Assembly (NCBI GenBank): GCA_016716265.1
Contig: JADJWQ010000006.1
Span: 682,001 to 746,000 of the forward strand
Direction of reading: 5' to 3'
DNA: 64,000 nucleotides
Origin: Planctomycetota bacterium
Lineage (GTDB): Bacteria; Planctomycetota; UBA1135; UBA2386
Shown here: in pieces, positions 42,008-50,152 of the stretch
Layout of the letters: every line of letters starts with the position of its first letter
Numbering within the stretch: position 1 is the first letter of the stretch
Translations under genes and position numbers: made by a program
Notes under the pieces: generated by a model
Database searches by the model: none
Told to the model about the DNA's origin: nothing
Seen by the model: only the letters and a program-made list of their open reading frames with translations

Positions 42008-43033
42008 ATGCACGCACCGAATCCGTTGCCCGACTCCGGCCAGGTGCTGGTCGTGCGCCTCTCGGCGCTCGGCGACGTGCTGTTCGCGCTGGAGACGGTC
42101 GCGGCGCTGCACGCGGAGCGGCCGCAGGTCGCGATCGACTTCCTCGTCGAGGACCGGTTCGCCGCCATCCTGCAGGGCCACCCGCAGATCCGGCGCGTGC
42201 TGACGTTGCCGCGCCGCGGTCGGCGACGCTACCCGGCGGCGATCCGCCAGCTGCGACGGGTGCGCTACGACGTGCTGCTCGACCTCTCCGGACTCCTGAA
42301 GTCGGCATTGCCCGTCGCATTGGCGCGGGCCCGGCTGAAGCTCGGCATGGCGCCACCGGCGGCGCGCGAGGGCTCGCACCTCGTCGTGCACCGCGCGCTG
42401 CGGCTGCCCGAGCCGCTGCCGCACCGCGCCGAGCGCGGGCTCCTGCTGCTGCGCGAGCTCGGGCTGCGCGGCGAGCGCGTCGCGCCGGTCCTACCCGCGC
42501 CGACTGCGCCACCGGAGTTCTGGCGCGACCTGCCGCGCCCGCGCGTCGTGCTCCACCCGGGTGCGAGCGCGTTCGCCGCCTTCAAGCGCTGGCCGGTGTG
42601 GCACCACGCCGAGCTCGCCCGCCGGCTGGTCGCCGCCGGGGTCCGGGTGGCCGTCAGCCAGGGACCGGGCGAGGCCGAGCTCGCGGACCGCGTGCTGGAG
42701 GCGGCCCCCGGCGCGCTGCGGCTCGACGGCGCGGTCCACGGCCTGCTCGGGATCGCCGCGGTCTATCGCGAGGCCGACTGCGTCGTCGCGGCCGACACCG
42801 GACCGCTGCACATCGCGGCGGCGGCCGGCGCGCGCGTCGTCGCGCTGTTCGGCCCGAAGGATCCCACGCTCTACGGACCGCGCGGTGTCGGACACACCGT
42901 GCTGTTCCACGACGTCCCGTGCCGGCCCTGCCGGCGCCGCCGCTGCGTGACCCCGCAATGCGTGCTCGGGCTGCCGGTCGACCGCGTCGAGGCGGCCGTG
43001 CTCGACACCATCGCCGCGAGTCGCGCTGGCTGA
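42008..43033 (+). CDS. glycosyltransferase family 9 (heptosyltransferase-like)
   Basis: The 341-residue GT9 enzyme has VLVVRLSALGDVLFALETVAAL at the N-terminus, VVLHPGASAFAAFKRWPVWHHAELA near 180 and the donor-site block CVVAADTGPLHIAAAAGARVVALFGPKDP near 260. Compared with the GT9 at 16935 it is closer to the WaaC/WaaF pattern (D-T-G-P-x-H). A Cys-rich VPCRPCRRRRCVTPQC stretch near 303-318 resembles the C-terminal C-x2-C...C-x4-C motif of many heptosyltransferases. With the divergent KdkA-like kinase it forms a second LPS-core locus. Confidence 0.9.
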   Translation: MHAPNPLPDSGQVLVVRLSALGDVLFALETVAALHAERPQVAIDFLVEDRFAAILQGHPQIRRVLTLPRRGRRRYPAAIRQLRRVRYDVLLDLSGLLKSALPVALARARLKLGMAPPAAREGSHLVVHRALRLPEPLPHRAERGLLLLRELGLRGERVAPVLPAPTAPPEFWRDLPRPRVVLHPGASAFAAFKRWPVWHHAELARRLVAAGVRVAVSQGPGEAELADRVLEAAPGALRLDGAVHGLLGIAAVYREADCVVAADTGPLHIAAAAGARVVALFGPKDPTLYGPRGVGHTVLFHDVPCRPCRRRRCVTPQCVLGLPVDRVEAAVLDTIAASRAG

Positions 43034-43056
43034 CCGCCGGAGCCGATCACCCGCCG

Positions 43057-44784
43057 ATGCGCTCGACACTCCGGACCGCGATCCTCGCAACGGTCGCCAT
43101 GGCGGCGCTGCTCGGCGCGCCCCTGCGCGCCGGCCAGTCACCGGAGACGACGATCGTCGTCGCGGCCGCCAACGTGCCGGACTCGCTGCGGGTCGCGCTC
43201 GCCTGGTGTCGCATGCGCGGCGTGCCGCTCACGAACCTCGCGATCCTCGACGACGTGCCGACCGCGCCGGTCGTCCCGATCGACGCGTTCCGCGACCGCA
43301 TCCTGGCGCCGCTCGACGCCTGGCTCGACGCGGAGGGGATGGCCGAGCGCGCCGATCTGATCGTCTGGTCGATCGGCTTCCCGTACGGCATCGACTTCGC
43401 GAGCGACGTGGCCGCCGCCGGCTTCGAGCTGCGCCCCCCGCTGTCGCCGATCGCGTCGCTGACCGGGCTGACGTTCCTCGCCGACGCCGTCCGCGCGCGC
43501 GACCCGCGTCGCTACCTCGACCTGCGCGCGAACGGCCTGTTCCGCGCCCCCGCCCCGACCGGCGGTGTCCCCGACTCCGTCGGCTTCCGGCGCGCGCCGG
43601 CCGGGGCCGCAACGCCCGCCGATCGCTACCGCCTCAGCGCGATGCTCGGCTACGTCGGTCCGCACGGCTCGACCGTCGACGCCGTGCTCGCCTACCTCGC
43701 CCGTGCCGCCGCCGCCGACGGCACGCGTCCGAGCGGGACGTTCTGCTTCATGGCGAACGACGACGTGCGCGCCGCCACCCGCGCGCCGATGTTCGACCGC
43801 ACGGTCGCGGCGCTGCGCGCGCTCGGCCTCGGCGCGGAGGTCCTCACCAAGGGCACCGGCGACCAGGACGGTGTGCTGCCGCGCGGCCGCACCGACGTGC
43901 TCGGCGTGTGCGCCGGCATCGCGTCGTTCGACTGGAGCACCTGCGGCAGCACGTTCGCCCCCGGCGCGCTCGCCGAGCACCTGACCTCGTTCGGCGCGCA
44001 CTTCGGCACCGCCGGCCAGACGAAATGCGTGAAGTTCCTCGAGGCGGGCGCGGCCGGCACCTGCGGCACGGTCGCCGAGCCGTACGCGGTCCCGCACAAG
44101 TTCCCCGCGCCGTGGATGCACGTCCACTATGCGCGCGGCTGTGCGTTCGCGGAGGCGCTCTACCAGAGCGTCGCCGGCCCCTACCAGCTGCTGGTCCTCG
44201 GCGATCCCCTCGCGCGCCCGTTCGCACGCTTCGCGACGATCGACCCGCGCGCACCGTCGACGCGGCGGAGCTGGCAGGGGACCGTTGCAATGCACTCCGC
44301 GATCAGGGCTCCCGACGGCGCGACCATCGCCGCCGTGGAGCTGTGGGTCGACGGTCGCTTCGTCGCCACCTCGCCACCGGACCAGGAGCTCGCCTTCGAC
44401 ACGACCGCGTGCGACGACGGCCCCCACGAGCTGCGGGTCGTCGCAGTCGAGGACTCCGCGATCGCGACCCGCAGCGTCGCGACGCTGCCGATCTCCACCC
44501 GCAATGGTGATGCGGCGGTGCGGGTCACCGTGCCCCGCAATGCGCCGCCGGCGGCCGACCACATCGCATTGCGCGGCTCGGCGCGCAACTGTACGCGCCT
44601 GGAGATCCGCCTCGGCACGCGCGTGCTCGCGACGCTCGACCGCCCGCGCACCGCGTGGTCCGTCGAGCTGTCGATCGCCGGTCTGCCCCCCGGTCCGCTC
44701 CCGCTGCACGCGCGCGGCATCGGGCGCGACGGCCGCGGGGTCCGCAGCGAACCGTTCGAGATCGTCGTCCCCGCACCCCGCTGA
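43057..44784 (+). CDS. TIGR03790-like secreted protein with C-terminal beta modules
   Basis: The 575-residue protein has a signal peptide (about 1-26). Its N-terminal 350 residues match the TIGR03790 pattern: TIVVAAANVPDSLRVALAWCRMRGVPLTNLAIL, then LIVWSIGFPYGIDFASDV, a middle FCFMANDDVRAATRAPMF and a VAGPYQLLVLGDPLARPF end. The last 190 residues carry Ig-like strands (VELWVDGRFVATSP, HELRVVAVED). The family is typical of planctomycetes and deltaproteobacteria; the function is unknown. Starts 23 bases after the GT9 stop. The frame is open much further upstream (41938) as an antisense shadow. Confidence 0.72.
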   Translation: MRSTLRTAILATVAMAALLGAPLRAGQSPETTIVVAAANVPDSLRVALAWCRMRGVPLTNLAILDDVPTAPVVPIDAFRDRILAPLDAWLDAEGMAERADLIVWSIGFPYGIDFASDVAAAGFELRPPLSPIASLTGLTFLADAVRARDPRRYLDLRANGLFRAPAPTGGVPDSVGFRRAPAGAATPADRYRLSAMLGYVGPHGSTVDAVLAYLARAAAADGTRPSGTFCFMANDDVRAATRAPMFDRTVAALRALGLGAEVLTKGTGDQDGVLPRGRTDVLGVCAGIASFDWSTCGSTFAPGALAEHLTSFGAHFGTAGQTKCVKFLEAGAAGTCGTVAEPYAVPHKFPAPWMHVHYARGCAFAEALYQSVAGPYQLLVLGDPLARPFARFATIDPRAPSTRRSWQGTVAMHSAIRAPDGATIAAVELWVDGRFVATSPPDQELAFDTTACDDGPHELRVVAVEDSAIATRSVATLPISTRNGDAAVRVTVPRNAPPAADHIALRGSARNCTRLEIRLGTRVLATLDRPRTAWSVELSIAGLPPGPLPLHARGIGRDGRGVRSEPFEIVVPAPR

Positions 44785-44791
44785 CGCCCGC

Positions 44792-45541
44792 TCAAGCCTC
44801 GGCCAGCCCGATGGCGGCCGCGTTCCAGACGAAGTGCGCGACGATCCCGGGCAGCAGGCTGCCGGAGCGCAGCCGCAGCCAGCCGAGCGCGAGACCGCCG
44901 AGAAAGCGGTGCGGACACTCGAGCACGAAACCGCCGTTCAGACCGTGCGCCAGCGCGAACAGCAGCGACGTGGTCAGCAGCGCGGCGCGCGGGTGGGCGA
45001 GCTCGGCCATCACGTGCCACAGCGCGCCGCGGAACAGCCATTCCTCGACGAACGGCGCGACGAGCACCGCCCCCGCGGCGAGCACGACGGGGACCTCGCC
45101 CACCTCTGCCTCGCCACCGAACCCGGCGCGCAGCAGCTCGGTGTAGCCGACCGCGACCGCGAGACAGCCGAGCCCGACCGGCACGCCGAGCAGCAGGTCG
45201 CTGCCGCGCTCGGGTGCGGACGCGAACGACGCGCGCAGCGAGCCGGGCGCGAGCATGCCGCAGGCACCGGCTGCCGCCGCGAGCATCAGCAGCGTCGACG
45301 CAGCCAGCCCGAGCAGCTCCGAGCCCGCAGCGACCGCGACGAAGCGGCCGAGCACGAGCGCGACGAGCACACCGCCGAACGCGACCGCGACGGCGGCCGT
45401 CGAACGCTCGGCGCGGCGCCGCTCCGCGGCGTCGCGCGCGACCACCTGCCGCCCGCGCGGCGCCGGCCGCCCGCACTCGCTGCAGAACCGCGCCCCCGAC
45501 CGCAGGCTGACGCCACATCCAGGACAGAATCGGATCGCCAC
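44792..45541 (-). CDS. CPBP-family intramembrane protease with zinc ribbon
   Basis: The 249-residue membrane protein starts at a GTG with a zinc ribbon (FCPGCG...FCSECGRP, residues 4-26). About seven helices follow, with CPBP (Abi/CAAX protease) motifs: FVEEWLFRG near 158 (catalytic Glu pair), LLFALAHGLNG near 188 with the His, and IVAHFVWNAAAIG near the end. Members process prenylated or membrane substrates. The GTG at 45541 is 8 bases past the stop of the upstream zinc-ribbon gene, so the two are co-transcribed. Confidence 0.82.
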   Translation of the reverse strand: MAIRFCPGCGVSLRSGARFCSECGRPAPRGRQVVARDAAERRRAERSTAAVAVAFGGVLVALVLGRFVAVAAGSELLGLAASTLLMLAAAAGACGMLAPGSLRASFASAPERGSDLLLGVPVGLGCLAVAVGYTELLRAGFGGEAEVGEVPVVLAAGAVLVAPFVEEWLFRGALWHVMAELAHPRAALLTTSLLFALAHGLNGGFVLECPHRFLGGLALGWLRLRSGSLLPGIVAHFVWNAAAIGLAEA

Positions 45542-45549
45542 GACGGTCC

Positions 45550-46593
45550 TCAGCGCAGCTCCCGGAACACGATGCGGTCGAGCTTCCACAGCCCGTCGAC
45601 GTTGCGCCAACCGGTCGAGATGCCGCCGCGCTCGAGCTCGAATCGCACGACCGCGAACTCGTCGGAGCGCTGGTCGATCTGCGGCGCCTCGATCCGCGGC
45701 AGGTCCTCGAACCAGCCCTCCCGCCGCAGGATCCGCTCGACCTTCGGCCAGTACTCGCGCTGCCGCTCGGCCGGCATCATCGCCTCGATGCGGGCCTTGT
45801 CGTCGGCGCGCCACGCGGCGACGAAGGTCTCGAGCCGCGCGTCGAGCGACTCGCCCTCGGCGTGCAGCGAATAGCCGAACCAGCCGAGCAGCGCGACGGC
45901 GACCATGGCGCTCGCGACGATGCCGCACGCGCGCCACCACCGCCGCGACTCGCCGCGCTGGCGCTCCACCGCGTGCTCGCGCGCCTCGCTCGGCGGCGGA
46001 GCTGCACCCCGCCGCCGCCGCACCTTGCGGGCCGACAGATCTCGGAACGTGCCGTCACCGAGCTCGTCGCCGTGCTCGTTGACGATGCGGACCGCACGGG
46101 CGATCGGCGGGACGGAGCCCCACAATGCCACGAGTAGCGAGATGTCGACGATACCCGGCAGGCGTCCGGTGGCGACCTCCAGCACGACGCAGAGCGACCA
46201 CAGCCCGGCGGCGCCGACCGCCGTCATGAGCGGGGCGCGCGGCGCGACGAACAGCGCGCCGGCCAGCATGACCGCCCCGAACCCCAGCAACACCGCCGCC
46301 GCCGCACCCGCTCCACCGATCAGCAGCACCGCGCCGAGGACGAGCGGCAGCAGCGCGACGAACACCAGCGCCTGCCGCAGCAGTACGAGCTGCCGGCGCG
46401 CGCTCACCAGCGCCCGGTGCACACCGAGCGCGACCTCGCGCCGCTGCCGCGCGATCCGCTCGCTCGGCCGCCGCGCGCGCCGGCCTGCCGCCAGCGACAC
46501 GCCGCAGCTGTCGCAGAACTTCGCCCCGGGCGGATTCGTGCCGCCGCACGCCGGGCACGTCTCCGGCGTCCGCTCGGACTCCTCGGCGATCAT
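45550..46593 (-). CDS. zinc-ribbon membrane protein of unknown function
   Basis: The 347-residue protein has an N-terminal zinc ribbon (CPACGG...FCDSCGVSL, about 13-34), a basic linker, four hydrophobic helices (about 70-170), an Arg-rich cytoplasmic loop and a further helix (about 225-245). The C-terminal domain of about 100 residues contains LETFVAAWRADDKARIEAMM and GWRNVDGLWKLDRIVF, like SnoaL/NTF2-type or DUF4878 modules. I start it at the ATG at 46593 because a TACGAT -10 box is 7 bases upstream; ATG 46626 is the alternative. It is operonic with the CPBP gene, possibly as substrate or partner. Confidence 0.65.
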   Translation of the reverse strand: MIAEESERTPETCPACGGTNPPGAKFCDSCGVSLAAGRRARRPSERIARQRREVALGVHRALVSARRQLVLLRQALVFVALLPLVLGAVLLIGGAGAAAAVLLGFGAVMLAGALFVAPRAPLMTAVGAAGLWSLCVVLEVATGRLPGIVDISLLVALWGSVPPIARAVRIVNEHGDELGDGTFRDLSARKVRRRRGAAPPPSEAREHAVERQRGESRRWWRACGIVASAMVAVALLGWFGYSLHAEGESLDARLETFVAAWRADDKARIEAMMPAERQREYWPKVERILRREGWFEDLPRIEAPQIDQRSDEFAVVRFELERGGISTGWRNVDGLWKLDRIVFRELR

Positions 46594-46600
46594 GCGCGGG

Positions 46601-46606
46601 ATCGTA
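46601..46606 (-). promoter_or_regulatory. -10-like box, likely leaderless start of the zinc-ribbon gene
   Basis: Minus-strand TACGAT in CCTACGATCC is 7 bases before the ATG at 46593. Confidence 0.45.
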
Positions 46607-46661
46607 GGCGACCCGTCGCCGTGCATCCGCTGGGGACTTCGGGTATCCCAGGTCCCCTCGC

Positions 46662-47165
46662 ATGGACCGCGTCCCCGTCACCGTCGTCCGCCACCCGAAG
46701 GAGCGCATCAGCAAGTGTTCGCTGCGCTGCCTGCACGACCGGCCGGAGTTCACGTTCCTCCGCGCGCGCGAGGGCTTCTCGATCGACGCCACCGGCATGC
46801 TGCTGCTCGCGGTCGACGCCCCGCCGCTGACTACCGCGGACCGCGGCCATCCGATCCTGCTGCTCGACAGCACCTGGCGCCACCTGCCGGCGCTGCTGCG
46901 CTGCGTGACCGGTGCGCCGCTGCGTCGCTCGATCCCGGGCGGCATCCGGACCGCCTATCCGCGCCGCAGCCGCGTGTTCGACGACCCCGAGCAGGGGCTC
47001 GCGTCGGTCGAGGCGCTGTACGTGTGCAAGGCGATCCTCGAGGGCCCGGACCCGACGCTGCTCGACGGCTACCACTGGCGTGACGAGTTCCTGGCCGGCC
47101 TGCCGCCGGCGCTGCGCGGCACGACTCCGCTGCCGTGCACCGACGCGCCGGAGGTGCGCCGATGA
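46662..47165 (+). CDS. DTW/Tsr3-superfamily (aminocarboxypropyltransferase-like) protein
   Basis: The 167-residue protein has VVRHPKERISKCSLRCL at the N-terminus, LLLLDSTWRHLPALL near 70 (the D-x-T-W core of the family) and DDPEQGLASVEALYVCKAI near 113, equivalent to the S-T-x-E-A segment of DTW proteins and the C-A-E-A-L segment of Tsr3. Members transfer an aminocarboxypropyl group from S-adenosylmethionine to uridine in tRNA (TapT) or rRNA (Tsr3). Its stop overlaps the start of the chloride channel gene (ATGA, 47162-47165). Which RNA it modifies is not clear. Confidence 0.7.
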   Translation: MDRVPVTVVRHPKERISKCSLRCLHDRPEFTFLRAREGFSIDATGMLLLAVDAPPLTTADRGHPILLLDSTWRHLPALLRCVTGAPLRRSIPGGIRTAYPRRSRVFDDPEQGLASVEALYVCKAILEGPDPTLLDGYHWRDEFLAGLPPALRGTTPLPCTDAPEVRR

Positions 47166-49012
47166 CGCCGCCGCTCGCCCGCATCGCCGGGCGCCTGCTG
47201 CCGTCGGTCAGCCTGTCCGGGCTCGGCCGCCGCATGGTGCTCGGCTCGCTGGTCGGCGTCGTCGCGGGCGTCGGCGCGATCGTGTTCAACCTCTGCTGCG
47301 AGGTCGTCAGCCACTTCCTGATCGACGGCTGGGCCGGCTATCGGCCCGCGTCGCCACCCGGTGAGCACCACTTCCTCGAGCACACCGGCACGCCGTTCTG
47401 GATCTGGTGGCTGCCGGTGACGGCCGCGCTCGGCGGGCTCCTGTCCGGCCTGATCGTGCGGCGCTTCGCGCCGGAGGCCGCCGGCCACGGCACCGACGCG
47501 GCGATCCACGCCTACCACGAGAAGCAGGGGCGGATCTCCGCCAAGGTGCCGCTCGTCAAGATCGTCGCGTCCGCGCTGACGATCGGCTCCGGCGGCTCCG
47601 GTGGCCGCGAGGGCCCGATCGCGCAGATCGGCGCCGGGTTCGGGTCCTGGCTCGCCGACCGGTTCCACCTCAGCCACCGCGAGCGGCGCATCCTGCTGGC
47701 CTCCGGGATGGGCGCCGGGGTCGGCTCGATCTTCCACGCGCCGCTCGCCGGCGCGCTGTTCGCGTCCGAGATCCTCTACTCGGACGCGGAGTTCGAGTCG
47801 GACGTGCTGATCCCGGCCGCGGTGTCGACGATCGTCGGCTACTCGGTGTTCTCGATCCACAGCGGCTTCGAGCCCTTGTTCGCGACGCCGGGCTTCGTGT
47901 TCACCGATCCGACCGAGCTGCTCGTCTACACGGTGCTCGCGCTGACCGTGACGCTCGCGGCCGGCCTGTTCGTGAAGGTGTTCTACGGCGTCCACGACTT
48001 CTGCGAGCGGCTGAAGGCCCCGCCCGGCGTGCTGCCGATGCTCGGCGGCGCCGTCACCGGCCTGATCGGCGTGGGGCTCTATCACCTGGCCGGCGGCGAC
48101 CTGCGCGTGCTCGACGTCCTGTCGTTCGGCTACGGCACGCTGCAGGACGGCCTGATGGACCGCGACGTGACGATCCTGCTGCTGCTGCTGCTCGCGCTCG
48201 GCAAGATGGTCACGACGTCGGTGTCGATCGGCTCCGGCGGCTCCGGCGGCGTGTTCGGTCCGTCGATGGTGATCGGCGGCTCGGTCGGCGGCGTCGTCGG
48301 TCTGCTCGGCCAACGCGTGCTGCCCGACATCGTGCAGCAGCCGGGCACCTACGTGCTGGTCGGCATGGCGGGCTTCTTCGCCGCGGCCGCCAATGCGCCG
48401 ATCTCGACGCTCGTCATGGTGTCGGAGATGACCGGCAACTACCGGATGATCGTGCCGGCATTGTGGGTGTGCTCGATCGCGTTCCTGCTCGGCCGCCCGT
48501 TCAAGCTGTACCGCAGCCAGGTCACCTCGCGCCTCGAGTCGGGGGCCCACCGGCACGAGCTGCTCGTCGACCTGCTGGCCGGCACCCGCGTGCAGGACCT
48601 GATCGAGCAGGGCGCGCTCGAGACCGACATCGTCACCGTGCGCGACACCATGCCGCTCGACGAGATCGTGCGCCTGTTCAGCCGCACCGAGCAGCACTAC
48701 TTCCCGATGCTCGACGAGGAGGGCGAGATGGTCGGCATCGTGTCCGCGAACGACGTCCGCCACATGATCGAGGACCGCGATGTCGGTGCGTTCGTCATCG
48801 CCAGCGACATCGCCGCGTTCGACGTCGTGACGCTGACCCCGAAGACGGACCTCGACGCTGCATTGCAGCGGTTCGTGTCGCTCGACGTCGCCGAGCTGCC
48901 CGTCGTCGATCCCGACGACCGGCGCAAGGTGCTCGGCATGCTGTCGCGGCGCGTGCTGATCCGCGCGTACAACGAGGCCAAGGCCCGCTTCAAGGAGCGG
49001 GTGACGGGGTGA
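47162..49012 (+). CDS. ClC-family chloride channel/antiporter with CBS domains
   Basis: The 616-residue membrane protein has the ClC filter motifs GSGGSGGREGPIAQIG near residue 140 and GSGGSGGVFGPSMVIGG near 355, with IFHAPLAGALFASEILY and FFAAAANAPISTLVMVSEMTG between and after. The C-terminal 145 residues form two CBS domains (about 475-535 and 545-610), which often bind adenine nucleotides and gate transport. The ATG at 47162 overlaps the DTW-like gene stop; the stop overlaps the GTG of the kinase gene. Confidence 0.94.
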   Translation: MTPPLARIAGRLLPSVSLSGLGRRMVLGSLVGVVAGVGAIVFNLCCEVVSHFLIDGWAGYRPASPPGEHHFLEHTGTPFWIWWLPVTAALGGLLSGLIVRRFAPEAAGHGTDAAIHAYHEKQGRISAKVPLVKIVASALTIGSGGSGGREGPIAQIGAGFGSWLADRFHLSHRERRILLASGMGAGVGSIFHAPLAGALFASEILYSDAEFESDVLIPAAVSTIVGYSVFSIHSGFEPLFATPGFVFTDPTELLVYTVLALTVTLAAGLFVKVFYGVHDFCERLKAPPGVLPMLGGAVTGLIGVGLYHLAGGDLRVLDVLSFGYGTLQDGLMDRDVTILLLLLLALGKMVTTSVSIGSGGSGGVFGPSMVIGGSVGGVVGLLGQRVLPDIVQQPGTYVLVGMAGFFAAAANAPISTLVMVSEMTGNYRMIVPALWVCSIAFLLGRPFKLYRSQVTSRLESGAHRHELLVDLLAGTRVQDLIEQGALETDIVTVRDTMPLDEIVRLFSRTEQHYFPMLDEEGEMVGIVSANDVRHMIEDRDVGAFVIASDIAAFDVVTLTPKTDLDAALQRFVSLDVAELPVVDPDDRRKVLGMLSRRVLIRAYNEAKARFKERVTG

Positions 49013-50142
49013 CGCGCGCGCCGCGCTACCGCGGTGCGGAGCCACCGGGCGGCGCCGCGACGCTCGCGCGGATCGCGCGCTGGCTCGGCGACACGGCCAG
49101 CGTCACCGGCGACGCCGAGGTCCTCGACGGCGGTCCGGTGCGGACGACGGTCCGCGCGCGCACACCGGACGGCGCCGCCCTCGTCGTCAAGCTGTTCCAT
49201 CCGTTCGACGCCGGCGAGCGCGTGCGCGCGTTGCTACGGCGCCCGCGCGCGGAGACCGAGCGACGCAATCTGGACGAGGCGCGCCGGCGCGGGCTGCCGG
49301 TGCCGAGCGCGCTCGGCGTGTTGCGCCTGTCGCCGCTCCGCGCCGCATTGCTGCTCGAGGACCTCGGCCCGGCGACGCCGCTCGACGTGCTGGTCGACAC
49401 GCTGACCGACCGCGACGAGCGGGCGCTGCTCACCACGTTGACCGCCGCCGGCGAGCTGCTGCGGAACGCGTTGCAGCAAGGCCTCGAGCACCGCGATCTG
49501 CACCTCGGCAACGTCGTGCGGCTCGGCGACGGCTCGCTGCGGCTACTCGACCTGCACAAGGCGCGCTTCCGGCGCGGCCCACGGACGGCGGGCGCCGGCG
49601 AGCACCGGCCGCTGTTCCTGTCGCTGCCCTGGGACGACCAGCGCGAGCTGCGCACGGCGCTGCTCGCCCCGCTCGGCCTGCCCGACGCACCGGACGGCGC
49701 CGGTGCGCTGCGCGACCGCGACCTCGCGCGCCGCTTCGTCCGCTGCCGGCGTAGCTCGGGGCCGTTCGTCGTGTCGCCGGACGGCGCGCGCCGGCGCCGC
49801 GACCGCGCCGGCATGCTGCCCGGGTCGCGCAGCGAGCTGCCGTGGCCGCACGCGGTCGCGCGCTTCGAGCGCGCGTTCGCGCTCGAGATCCGTGGGATCG
49901 GTGCGGCGCGCGGGCTCGGGCTGGCGCCGACGGGAGACGCGCACGGCACGGTCGAGCTCGAGGACGTCGCGATGCTGCCCGCGGTCACCGGCGCACTCGA
50001 CGCGCGCGAGGCACGACGCCTCGCCGCGTGGCGCACTCGACTCGAGGCGTCGGGCAGTGGCGAGCTGTGGCCGGAGCAGGTGCGCGCGCGCCGCCGGCCG
50101 GACGGCGCGCTGCTGGTCGACGCGCACGCACCGTCGGCGTGA
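49009..50142 (+). CDS. lipopolysaccharide-kinase-like protein (InaA/WaaP type)
   Basis: The 377-residue protein has ALVVKLFHPF with the ATP Lys near 60, an RAETERRNLDEARRRGLPVPSALGV helix as in RfaP/InaA, LLLEDLG, the catalytic loop LEHRDLHLGNVVRL near 157, and LRLLDLHKARF with the metal Asp. The last 120 residues are an additional Arg-rich region. The GTG at 49009 overlaps the channel stop (GTGA). It is the third LPS kinase-like gene in the window and is convergent with the FG-GAP gene, 10 bases away. Confidence 0.8.
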   Translation: MTRAPRYRGAEPPGGAATLARIARWLGDTASVTGDAEVLDGGPVRTTVRARTPDGAALVVKLFHPFDAGERVRALLRRPRAETERRNLDEARRRGLPVPSALGVLRLSPLRAALLLEDLGPATPLDVLVDTLTDRDERALLTTLTAAGELLRNALQQGLEHRDLHLGNVVRLGDGSLRLLDLHKARFRRGPRTAGAGEHRPLFLSLPWDDQRELRTALLAPLGLPDAPDGAGALRDRDLARRFVRCRRSSGPFVVSPDGARRRRDRAGMLPGSRSELPWPHAVARFERAFALEIRGIGAARGLGLAPTGDAHGTVELEDVAMLPAVTGALDAREARRLAAWRTRLEASGSGELWPEQVRARRRPDGALLVDAHAPSA

Positions 50143-50152
50143 CCGCCGCCGG

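Noticed and set aside
37560..42512. 1650-codon minus-strand open frame opposite the kinase-ATPase gene.
   Set aside because: It is a GC-rich antisense shadow: Arg/Ala/Gln-rich with no domain, and it also overlaps the KdkA-like and GT9 genes.
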